From contig NC_030383.2 of assembly GCF_001625215.2 (NCBI RefSeq), positions 56,782,949 to 56,846,948 on the forward strand: a stretch of DNA of 64,000 nt, in the 5' to 3' direction. This DNA is from Daucus carota subsp. sativus. Its lineage: Eukaryota > Streptophyta > Magnoliopsida > Apiales > Apiaceae. Shown here piece after piece: positions 54,401-64,000 of this stretch. The notes under the pieces were generated by a model. It was not told the origin of the DNA and ran no database searches. It saw only the letters and a program-made list of their open reading frames with translations. Within the stretch, counting starts at the first letter, position 1; each line of letters starts with the position of its first letter. The position numbers were made by a program, and so were the translations under genes.

Positions 54401-57400
54401 CCATACGCAAATATTGATGCTGTCCATGTGACTCGTTTCATTGGTCTAGCTCCAGTTGGAAATTCAGATAAACAGGTATTTCACTTAACTTTAACTTAAG
54501 CTGCTTCCGAAGCTTTTGATGCTTTTAGATTAATTTAGGTTATCTGCTTTAATAATCTCATTATTAACAATATGACATTCATGTAACTATTTTGATATGA
54601 AAAGCACTATCCATTTTTTTAGAGCATAAGCGAGTGAGTGATCAGTATTTAGATTCCAGGACTACTGGAAAGAAAATGTGGCATATAGTCATATAAGTAT
54701 ATATAAGTATATAACAGCTCCCTTCGAAATCTAAATATTCCTTCATAGTTATATAAATATAGGGGTACCTTAGCTTCATCATGATTGAAGTCCAAACATG
54801 GGAGATTATGGTAACTGAAATAATTCTGAGTGTTTCTAATGTTAAATCTTGTTTTGGCAGTGGTATCATATCCATCTATAAGTCTGTGCAATGTTCTTAT
54901 TTTTTATTAAAGTTCAATTGGGGGAGATTTTGGTATTCCTATCTGAACTGAAATACTTCTGACTGTTTCTAACGTTATTTTTTTTTTTAAAATTAATACA
55001 CTAATGCACACATTTTATTCTTGTCTATGACAAGATTTGGACCCTGGACATCCCATAAGAGAGCAAGGTGGTACCACTAGACCAAATGATTACTCATATA
55101 TAATGGGTGGTATCATTACCATTTGTAAGTGTGAATTGTTCTTATTTCTTTTAGTAGTTGAAAGTTGAGGAACTATATTGGTATATATTTAGGATTTTAG
55201 GTTTATAGTGATCATCTGTGATCCCAATATAGCATGCCTTTGTGGCATAGTATTTTCTTATTGCATTCTGGTTCTAACACTGTTGTCTGATTATAATAAA
55301 TAATATTTGGCTCTTTGCACAAAGACATGGCACATGATGACAATTTATTGTATCTTGTGAGAGTCAGAAGAGCTTTTCACTTCAGTGGGATGTCTTCTAT
55401 TTCTATTTCACAATGTCGTGATATATGGCTTATGCTTATGATTTTCAGAAATTCATCCATGCACTTTCTCCTACTCCAGCAGCTACCATGGTGGCTACTG
55501 AGATATCCATGAAACCGACAAATACTACTTCTAGTCCCTATGCATCTCTGGGCAAATCATCTCATAATGATGGAAAGAGGTCTAGTGAAGATATTTCGGA
55601 CTCACAGTACTGGCGATATGATGTCTCTAAAAAGCGTCAAAAACATGGTGATGGTGATAGGTTGTGTTTCAAGTTCATATCTTCTGGTTCTTGTCCGCGT
55701 GGGGAGCAATGCCACTTTCGGCATGACATGGAGGCCAGGGAACAATCTCTAAGAGGAGTGTGCTTTGACTTTATGAACAAAGGAAAATGTGAAAGAGGTC
55801 CAGATTGCAACTTTAAGCACAGTTTACAAGAAGAAAGCTTGAATGGTTCTGTTAGGAGACCTAAGGGAAACACTGACAGGTTTGTTTTCAGAACACACTT
55901 CAGTCCTTCCTTTACAGTTATTGGTCCTTGTATGTTACTTTAGCTTGTCATTCTAAATTTTTTCGTGCCTCACAGATACGGTATACCTGTGATTGAGGTT
56001 TCACTAAAAAATATGTTGAAGTTATTGAGTCCAGTTATTTGTTCTCTGTGATGTCCTTTCCATTTGCATCTCGTAGTCATAACATTGAAAGTCAATCACG
56101 GGGTTTCAGGTCGAAAGAATGCTGGTTTTGTTTGTCGAGTCCGAACGTGGAGTCACATCTAATTGCCAGCATAGGAGAGCATTGCTATTGTGCTCTTGCT
56201 AAAGGACCACTTGTTCCTGAACATGTGCTCATATTGCCTGTTGAACATCTTCCAAATTCCATTTCTTCTCCACAAGAATGCGAGGTTGATATAGTTAGAT
56301 TTCAAAACAGTCTTCGATCGTATTTCAAAGACCAAGCCAAGGAAGTTGTTTTCTTTGAGTGGATTTTTGTACGTGGAACTCATGCTAATCTTCAGGTACG
56401 ATGAACTTGACCTTGCATTTGATAGTGGTATATTCGTTATCAGCAACTTCCTCTGGTCTATTGCCTGTATGTTCGAACTGACAACATATATCTTGCTGGT
56501 GACTCTTTGGCTTTTGCACGTCTTTTCACCCTCCATTTTCTACCATTTTCATTACATGCTACGCATTGCATCCATGACAGATGTGCTACTAAAAAAATCT
56601 TTAGATGTATTTGTTCTTTGCTTTAAACTGTCACCACAGACATTTGACGCATGCAAAGCAGAAGCATGTGTCTCGGTATATAAATACCTGTAATTGATCA
56701 CAAATTCACAATTCACAACCACCACCCCCTTCCAAAGAAAAGGATTGACTATTGAGAAGCGCATGCCTCGTCTTATCTGGTTTAAACTCCGTCCTTGACT
56801 TTGTTGTGAAGGAAATTTAGAAAAGACTAGTGCAATTGTTTGTAAGCACCAATACTATAAAAGTGTGATTACTATTATAAAACAACGCAATTTTACATTT
56901 CCAATAAAACAAGGCAATTGGACTTTTCCACATTAGTAATGTAACTAGGTTTCAAATAACTTACGCTAACGAAATTTAATGCTAGTTCTTTCAGTACAAT
57001 TTTACTATGTTCATGCTTTTTGAACCAATAGGCATATTCCAAGATCTCAATATCTGTTTATTCTTGCAGGCTATTCCTATTCCATCTTCTAGAGCAGCAT
57101 CTCTCCATGAAGTCTTCAATTTAGCTGCAGATAGAATGGGGTTTAAATTTGAAATCTTAAAACGTATGTTTCTCCTAGTTAATTATGAACTTTGACAATG
57201 GAATAGGAACTCTTTATTTGCTTTCAACATTCCAGTTAGCGAAGTTGCTGATAAATACCCTTTAGTGAAGCGTAATTTGTTTTACCTTATATGTATAATT
57301 TTATATGGTGCTACTCATGTTTCAGCCGATACAAGCTCTGAAGGGAGAAATACATTGAGGAAGCAATTTAATAGAAATTGCAGTTTGTTCTATGTGGAAT

Positions 57401-58318
57401 TACCTGGAGGTACCATATTATCACATGCTGTTGAAGAGAATGAGAAGTTCCCTGCCCAGTTTGGTCGTGAGGTGAGATCACTGGTGTTTTTTTTTGTTTG
57501 TTTGATTCATTATATCTCTTGGTTGTGAGCAGTTGCCTCTTTTTGTTATCGACGCTCGACAAAACTACACAAGAGAGCCATGAAGTACACTCATGTGAAT
57601 TCTCTTCTTGCTTTGCACTAAAAAACTGCTGTATTTCCCTATTATATATCAATCTATTGCATCATTTAAAATTTTTGAAATGAAATTCCAGTCTGTGTGT
57701 TGATCAAGAGACATTCCTAATAAACGTACATACAGGCTGCTGTACAGCAAACAAATTTCTTTAAGAGCACAAATGTGCTGTGCCAACTTAACACAAGTTG
57801 GAAGGTAACACCTGGTAGCGTGCAGTTAAACAATTTTTTTTTGTCTACATAATGTTATATAGGATTCGTCATATAATACTTTTGTTGTTCAGACTTCGAA
57901 ACATAATTTTAACCTCTGTAAAGCATCACATCAAACTGAGGAACGAATATTAGTTGAGTTTACCATGCTTTGGCTGTAATTATGCAGAATAAAACTATTG
58001 AATGATGAAATGTGTGCAACTGTTAACTAATTGGTCCGTGATAAAAGTTTAATTCGTCAAACAATGTCAGTTTGTTCAACCACCCTTTAACAATGATGTA
58101 AAACGCGCACGGATCATCTCTATTTGGTTGTGTTAAATGTTTTTTGAGGTGAGCCAGACATTAATTTATTACGCCTACTGGATATGCAGGTATTAGCGGG
58201 GTTGCTGAACATGGCAGATAGGGCTGATTGGAGGAATTGCAAACTCAGTAAGGATGAGGAAATAAAGATGGTAGAAAATTTTAAGAGCAGTTTTGAAAAA
58301 TATGATCCAAATCAATGA
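51242..58318 (+). CDS. CWF19-like protein with two CCCH zinc fingers (CWF19L1/zinc finger CCCH 64 type)
   Basis: Ten exons: 51242-51316, 51562-51835, 53767-53896, 54024-54143, 54358-54475, 55449-55879, 56110-56395, 57070-57163, 57326-57471 and 58190-58318, giving 600 residues. The N-terminus (MSPPRILLAGDVLGRLNQL) to about 235 is the metallophosphatase-like CwfJ N-domain. Two CX8CX5CX3H fingers follow (Cys312-His331 and Cys344-His363). Residues from 387 form the CwfJ C1 region (CWFCLSSP) with a HIT-like EHVLILPVEH (420-429), and the tail is CwfJ C2. Yeast and animal relatives act in lariat-RNA debranching and late splicing; a nuclear RNA role is inferred. The order of parts matches Arabidopsis At5g56900 as I recall it. 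Intron 3 is of the AT-AC type; all others are GT-AG. Intron 2 contains a LINE remnant and a tandem duplication. Confidence 0.92.
51333..51460. repeat. CT/CA microsatellite in intron 1
   Basis: (CT)n tracts followed by (CA)n directly after the exon 1 donor. On the opposite strand this gives the GA/GT-rich pattern that creates spurious ORFs. Confidence 0.9.
51986..52365 (+). repeat. Tandem duplication of about 190 bp in intron 2
   Basis: Unit 1 (51986-52173) and unit 2 (52178-52365) share long identical blocks such as 'ggcgagtagccatatgtaca' and 'ctgtcagagtcaggcag', with few differences. Confidence 0.9.
53041..53701 (-). pseudogene. 5'-truncated LINE remnant with RNase H domain in intron 2
   Basis: The minus-strand frame from 53701 reads a linker and then an RNase H-like domain (TIKVNSDAA, YAFVVRDSAGKLIEAR, VETDCIVAVQAI). 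The frame stops at 53243; another frame continues LIRECKESDN, and a shifted one resumes VTIKFVKRSANHIAHYLARYS. A short A-run (poly-T at 53041 on the plus strand) marks the 3' end. This is the 3' end of an old non-LTR element, opposite to the host gene. Confidence 0.75.
53897..54023 (+). other. U12-type AT-AC intron
   Basis: The intron starts ATATCCTTTCC, the minor-spliceosome donor consensus. It contains TTCCTTAAC at 54005-54013, an exact U12 branch-site match, 11 bases before the terminal AC. Joining the flanks gives FLT-NEWP in frame, matching the family; no GT-AG alternative gives this join. Confidence 0.93.
54985..55110 (-). repeat. Probable tRNA-derived SINE fragment in intron 5
   Basis: On the minus strand, GGTCTAGTGGTACCACC resembles a Pol III A-box. 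GGGTCCAAATCTTG, about 40 bases later, resembles a B-box. It lies between exons 5 and 6 of the CWF19-like gene, opposite to it. Confidence 0.5.
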
Positions 58319-58968
58319 TTTTCAGGCCACTAGGTATGTATATATTGTCTTATTGATGTCTTTTACTACTGTTTGAAGATAGTATAGATTATCAAGTACT
58401 TTTTCTTCCAGGAGGTGCCTTTCTATGGTAGAATACAGCAGAGCTGATCTCTGTTTATCAACTCCCAATACCCTTGCAGTGGGTTCTGTCCTCTAGGCAG
58501 CTGGTATTGGATAAAGGCCTTTGAGCTGGCATGGTGAGGCTCTGATACCAGCCACCAGCTGGACAAAGGAGTTAGTAATTTGAGCTTGTAATTTGTTGTC
58601 ATGTTAGGTGGGTATTTACAAGTGCAAGTTACTCTGATATTATATGAGAGTAGTGTTACAGTGACACCTTGCGTACATTAGGTCTGTTAGTGGAGGAAGT
58701 CAAGGCTTGTGTTTGATATATATTCAATATCTCAATTTTTGAAAGGTTCTAGAACATCTCCCTGACTTGCGACATGCTGTTTCTGTCGAATTCGTTAGTG
58801 TTGTTGCATAGCCTCATTAAAATTTTTGTTTTAATCTTAAGATATCTGGATCTCCAATCTGACAAGTGAGAACATGTTATAATAAGATGCAATCCGAAAT
58901 GTGAAATGATATCTGTGCTTTCTGACATACTTCTTGATCTAACATGTCTTTTTTTTTTTTTTTGGTAC
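58319..58968. other. 3' flank of CWF19-like gene
   Basis: 3'-UTR-like sequence and spacer. No other coding potential is seen. Confidence 0.5.
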
Positions 58969-59223
58969 TACTTCCTCTGTCCCAATCAATTGTATACGTT
59001 TCTTTTTCACTGCTCGACACGCTTTTTAAGGCACTTATAAAACATAGTTCTACAACTTATTTTTAAGATTTTCTTTTTTTGTATAAAAGTATAAATGTTA
59101 TACTTTTATACAGAAAAAGAAAATTTTAAAAATAATTTACAGAACGATACTATATTGAAGCATTAAAGTCCGTGCCGCGCCCCCGTCCCCCAATGTATAC
59201 TATTGACTGGGACGGAGGGAGTA
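58969..59223. mobile_element. Stowaway-like MITE
   Basis: TA-flanked ends CTTCCTCTGTCCCAATCAAT and (inverted) CTCCCTCCGTCCCAGTCAAT. The inner arms also pair ('ataaaagtataa'). Bases 59224-60569 to the right hold no gene I can support; a small duplicated 'cagttg' region there looks like promoter or leader of the next gene. Confidence 0.85.
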
Positions 59224-60569
59224 TGTACAGAAGGTGAAAAAAAGAGTTGATCATTCGAAACCAACTCATGATGTTTTAGTGTTACCAACCCCAATACTTG
59301 CATATTACAGATGTCAATATGCCGTGCAGCTGTAAAACTTCGGTTGGAAAAATATACCAAGAAAATGATATTCTGTGGTGGACATTTCCACAAGTTTGTG
59401 CTACGAGTATATTGCACTAGTTTGTCATTTAAGAGATGTTAAAATACGAGTGAGTCCATGGAAAACACATTTTTCTGTTAAAACTTTTGGATTAGTATTC
59501 TTTTATCCCCACCTCTTGTCTAATCTTATCAATAAAATCTTTTAACTGTGTTTTACATTCTAGCAGCCTCTTTTTGTCTAAATGTTTCATCTATACAGTA
59601 AAATATTGTGTTTTTTTTTGTTTGTTATCCACTAGTCCAAAAGCTGTGACCTGTGACTGTGACTTGTAAAATTTAACAGTTGTTTTTTCTCCCATTCTTA
59701 ATCCAACTCATTGTTTTTAGTAGAATAAATATCAAGGAGACTTAAGCATGAGTGAGTGCGAGCATCTAATTTTTTCTGTAAAAGCATTTGCATAGCTATT
59801 TATGTTACTTCAATCAAGACTTTTATTTCAAAAATAAGTATTTGAATTAAAATTTATTAGGTCTTATAATTCATGAGCTTTTTCTCACTTACATTTAATA
59901 AAATAATGTATGGTATTGAAAGCTATTAAAAGTAAGCAAAAATACTTTGTGTCAGCACAAGTGATCATTCCAATCATTTTTCCACTAGAGAAGACACAAA
60001 ACAAAATTTGGAATCTTTACTATGTCATCTCTATTATCTTAACAAAAATAGAAAATAAAATTTTACGAAAAGGTAAAAGGCATAATTTGAAAAAATCAAA
60101 TTACTTCTACTCAAAAGATAAAAGACTTAATTTGAAGAAATTAAACCACAAGCCAGTTTTGAAAAATCAACTAGAATTTTGATTTTGCACGTAGATCTGA
60201 AAAATAAAAATATGTAGGTATCATAATATACTACTAAGCAACTAGTCTGTTACTTTCAACTTTTGGTAGTTTATTTTTCAGTTGTTTATAGTTTACTTTA
60301 CTCTCTTAGCTTTAGTTACTCTTCTCATCATATATTTATTTTGTCCAAACTAACAAACCATTTGATGTAACATTAAACTATCTATCGCTGTATGCCTCAG
60401 AGTCAGAGCTTCTTTTCAAGAGTTTCAAGAGACTGTCTCATTTGCTTTGCTTGTTTCTCACTGTTTTTCTTGTGTGTTACAATAATTCTTTTTTGATTTT
60501 CTCATGTTTCTCACCAGGTCTAAAAGTACAGAGTTTTATGATTGTTTTTAATTGTATGGGATGGTTTTG

Positions 60570-63500
60570 ATGGTGCAATTTGTTTACCTGGTGGTGAAAG
60601 GCTTGGCTATTCTATTGTTACTTCAGGAATCCGCAGGTGATTTTATCTTCTTGTTACTATGTTGTTATATGAAATTTTTGCATAGTTGCATGTATGATCA
60701 ACCCATGTTATATTCTTATGTTAAGTTTTCGCAACTATGTGAAAACCTTGTACTAATGTTTAGATTCTTGTTACTATGTTGTTATGTAATCTTTGCATAG
60801 TTGCATGTATGATCAACCCATGTTGTTATATTCTTATTAAGTTTTCGCAACTCTGTGAAAACCTTGTACTAGTTTCATGTTTAGAACTTCGTTCTATTAG
60901 ACTTTTATGAAGCCTTGAAAACACACAAAGTTGTATCTGTATTTAGAAGGGACTAGTATTAAAGAATAAAGATTCTGAATATTGGGATGAAGTAATTATG
61001 TTCGTTTTTTATTTCTGTTCTGTTAACTCGTCATATGCAATTATGTTCAGCCTGGATCAGTTGAAGAATCATGTTTCTGTATGTATCTTCATGAACCCCA
61101 AGTAAAAGGCCATGTATGAGTCATATGTACACAAGTCATCAGTTTGCACTGTTTGTTTTATTTTATTAATTTGTGAGCATTAATTTGTGATTTTGATTTT
61201 GCACTGAATACGATTATAGTAGCATTGAATGTAAAATATAACAAGGATCGATATATATACTTCTTATAGGCATACTTTAGATGAAAAGAACCCTAACCTT
61301 AGAAAGCCACACAGACACAATCATTAGCTGAATTCTACCTGCATATTGTGGTCTTGCTTGTTTGGTCATATGTATCTGAATATATGAAAACACGAGTACT
61401 TGCATCCGTTGTAGATAGGAGCGGTGTATTGCAATAAAGAACATGATCAATTATTAAATTTTTAGGAGTTGAGTACCTTTCTAATGAATCCATTTGCCTT
61501 CATCAAGACATGAAGAAATAGGACTAACCGAATCCAAAACTTAATTTCATGTTAGATAGCACATAAAATGAAGCAAATTTCCCGAGAATTGTGTAATCCA
61601 CAACTGGGAGAGTGAAACTCAGAATCATCTATACATACCATTAAAGTTTTAACATAATATAACACAATAATGTAGTATCTTGCGTCGAACTTCGGGTACC
61701 TATACAACACAACGAATGATGAAACAGGAGGGATGATTCCCCTCCCTGCAATAGAACTCATTTTCTGAAGGGATAAACTTTCAGGAAGTTCAACAGCGCC
61801 ATCACTATCTCAAGCGAATTTCGGTTCCAATCCTATAAGAGAAGAAGTCGTTCACCCTGACCCTCCTTGGAGGCAATCAAGAAGAACTTCAGGCAGTCCA
61901 GAATTTCAGCCGAATGGTAAAGCTCCTCAATTCTGACTATAAAACCTTAATATCCTTTAGCTTATCTTATGATCTAAAAATTAATGTCCGTTCTTCTCCT
62001 CTCCAATCGCTTGTGCAATTATCTCCAAACAATTCAGCTGCACCTGTCAAAAATGTTCAGGGCATTGTGCCATCCTTGTCTTTCAGCACTTCTCATGGGA
62101 AGCCACCACATGTGGAGGGACCTAACTTGGCGCCAGAAGATCCAGGTACAGGTTAATCGTATGTATCCATTTCTGTAACATCACAAGAGCTCTGCTATTA
62201 ACCGGAGTTTCTTCACCTGGATGCATTACCTGCTGCAGCACCTCTGTTCAACTCACCTCAAAATCCACCAGCAACCCAACCTGTTATGCAACAAACTATG
62301 ACCCCAGATAGTAGGGCTCCGCTATATGTACCTATTAATCCAGGTTTAAATTGCATGGTGTTTCATCTTTTAAGTGTTGATTATAAATATGAGACTCATT
62401 TACCACTCCTTTTTTAAATGCAGAACAAATGGCACCACCGCCAGAGGAGATACTACAAATACCACCAAGCGATGATCCTCTTGCACAAAAAATTACGCCG
62501 TCTAGTTTTCCTGGTCTGCCTTATTACATATATTTTTGATGCGAACTTGCTGTAGACAAACGTTCAGTTGATTGATACCTGTGATATATATAATCTTAAG
62601 TGCAGTGCCTGCTGCATCACCTCCTCTCAACTTGCTGATAGAACCATTGCCTAACCAGCGAGGAGCACAAGGAATACCTCCATCGAATTCACCAGGTTTA
62701 CTGAAGTCAAGATACTTTTAATCCTATGATTTGTCCCATAAATGCTTCTATAAATTTTCTGATCCCAACCTAAATAAGTTACGTGTCTGTCACACCTCTA
62801 TCCTTTAAGAATGGTGGAATCATTTCAACTTAAAATTATACTATTAACGAGATAGGGTTACTTATATGCAATATACTTTTCGTTCTCATTTTTTTTACTA
62901 TTGCATAGATGTATACCTGTCAATTGTCAAATGACCTTTCTGATGCAGTTCCTTCTGCATCACCGTCAAGCAAATTGCCAAGTTATTCAGCACCAGTGCG
63001 CCCGTTATTACCTGAATTTCCTCCATCTAATTCCCCAGGTTAGAAAAAAGAGTGTACATGTTATTTTGTGCGTGGGAGGATCAGGAGTTATATTTTAACG
63101 AAATTACTCTTTCCTGAGTGATTGTGAAGTAAATTTTTATTAAGTATAGACTGTCGTGAAGTTAATATATGGAGTAGCATTTTATCTGACAAATTAGTTT
63201 GAGGATTCAAGATATTTCTTAATATACTTGACCACCTCGAACTAATGAATTCAAACAGAGTATTCTCTGGATTTTATAAGTAAAACTAATGCGATGTATC
63301 TGATCTTGGGTTGAGATTCTATGGGTTGGCCTGCTAGATAGAGAGGCAAGGTGGATTAAAAAAAGCTTTACAGATGAATATAGTCCAAGTCTTCTCTAAA
63401 ACCACTTGTACAAGTGAATCTTATAGCGAATATGTTCTTTGCAGGGCCTGATATCTCATCTGTAGCAACTCCTCTACCTATCTTTAAGCAGAAAGGGGGT

Positions 63501-64000
63501 GGGAAACCAATTGCTGCACCATCAAATGGTACTCCTAAGCAGGTATCACCTCTGGACTCCCCCACAAAAGGTATGCTGTGAGTCTGTAACAATGTGCATC
63601 TGTTTTGCATAAGATGTTTGCAGTTGTAACCAATTTTTCTGAGGACTTCTGTAATTTATACATGATATATGTTGCTGTTGTAGCTCCAGTGCAATCCTTC
63701 CCAAAGGGCTCTTCAGTTGCTCCCCTACCTCATTTAAAAATGGAGTCGTCTTCAGCATCAACCAGTAAAGGTTTAGTATTGCGATTGAGACCTGTCCTTT
63801 TAATATGTGAACAAATATATATATGCCATTAACATATGGGACACTTTTCTGCCTTCTGATTTTTCATTACAGACCCTGATGTCGCTCTAGTATCAACACG
63901 TCCACCAAGCTTTGACCAGAAAAGGGTTAAAATGCCAGTTGCTGCACCGTCTAAAGGAATCCTCAAACAGTTGTCACCCTTGGACCATTCCTCCTCAGAA
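60570..64000 (+). CDS. Secreted Pro/Ser-rich protein, possibly a receptor-like kinase ectodomain; 5' part only
   Basis: Ten exons are readable: 60570-60636, 61785-61916, 62038-62145, 62239-62343, 62424-62513, 62606-62695, 62949-63038, 63445-63570, 63684-63770 and 63873 to the edge. Exon 1 encodes a signal-peptide-like start (MVQFVYLVVKGLAILLLL). Every junction is phase 1, and the exons are 29-44 codons of Pro/Ser/Ala-rich sequence with recurring endings (IPPSNSP, FPPSNSP) and openings (APLFNSP, VPAASPP, VPSASPS). Later exons share KPIAAPSNGTPKQVSPLD and PVAAPSKGILKQLSPLD. The frame is open at the window end (341 codons so far). The architecture recalls the ectodomain of ALE2-like receptor kinases, but no kinase lies in the window, so this is tentative. 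Cell-wall or surface location is inferred from the signal peptide and Pro-rich repeats. Confidence 0.65.
60648..60880 (+). repeat. Tandem duplication of about 117 bp in intron 1 of the Pro-rich gene
   Basis: Two units starting near 60648 and 60765 share 'ttcttgttactatgttgtta', 'gcatgtatgatcaaccca' and 'gtgaaaaccttgtacta'. The first begins immediately after the exon 1 donor. Confidence 0.85.

Noticed and set aside
59910-60182. 90-codon Lys/Asn-rich ORF
   Set aside because: Composition follows the local AT-rich DNA; no domain, no splice context.

Overview
This window is nuclear DNA of a eudicot plant. It has intron-rich genes of plant families (cytokinin dehydrogenase, LOB-domain factor, DC1 protein), GT-AG introns plus one AT-AC intron, AT-rich spacers, and many small transposons of plant type. 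I cannot fix the species. Exon boundaries were read by eye from splice signals, reading-frame continuity and family similarity; no search was run.

Layout. 1-7000: AT-rich spacer with Stowaway-, Tourist- and long-TIR MITEs and a broken coding-like fragment. 7033-11679 (+): two-exon DEAH-box splicing helicase of the Prp22/DHX8 type. 12929-18310 and 19058-25180 (+): tandemly duplicated seven-exon alpha/beta hydrolases whose introns have since received different insertions. 25813-28602 (-): five-exon cytokinin dehydrogenase with a GA microsatellite leader and a doubled TATA region. 28850-40000: gene-free spacer holding hAT-, CACTA-, Tourist- and Stowaway-like elements and a Helitron. 40010-40429 (+): LOB-domain factor. 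40924-42895 (-): DC1 protein gene broken by one extra base. About 43180-50650 (-): a 7.5-kb L1-type LINE with an 18-bp target-site duplication; besides ORF1 and ORF2 it contains a third ORF with a catalytically degenerate RNase H fold. 51242-58318 (+): ten-exon CWF19-like CCCH zinc finger protein with a U12-type AT-AC intron. 60570 to the right edge (+): 5' part of a secreted Pro/Ser-rich protein built from a run of short exons that all start and end in phase 1.

Two genes point to RNA processing (the Prp22-type helicase that releases mRNA from the spliceosome, and the CWF19-like protein, whose relatives act in lariat turnover), but I see no operon-like logic linking neighbours. The most notable points are the AT-AC intron, the three-ORF LINE, the reciprocal insertions in the hydrolase pair that act as paralogous empty sites, and the serial phase-1 exons at the right edge.
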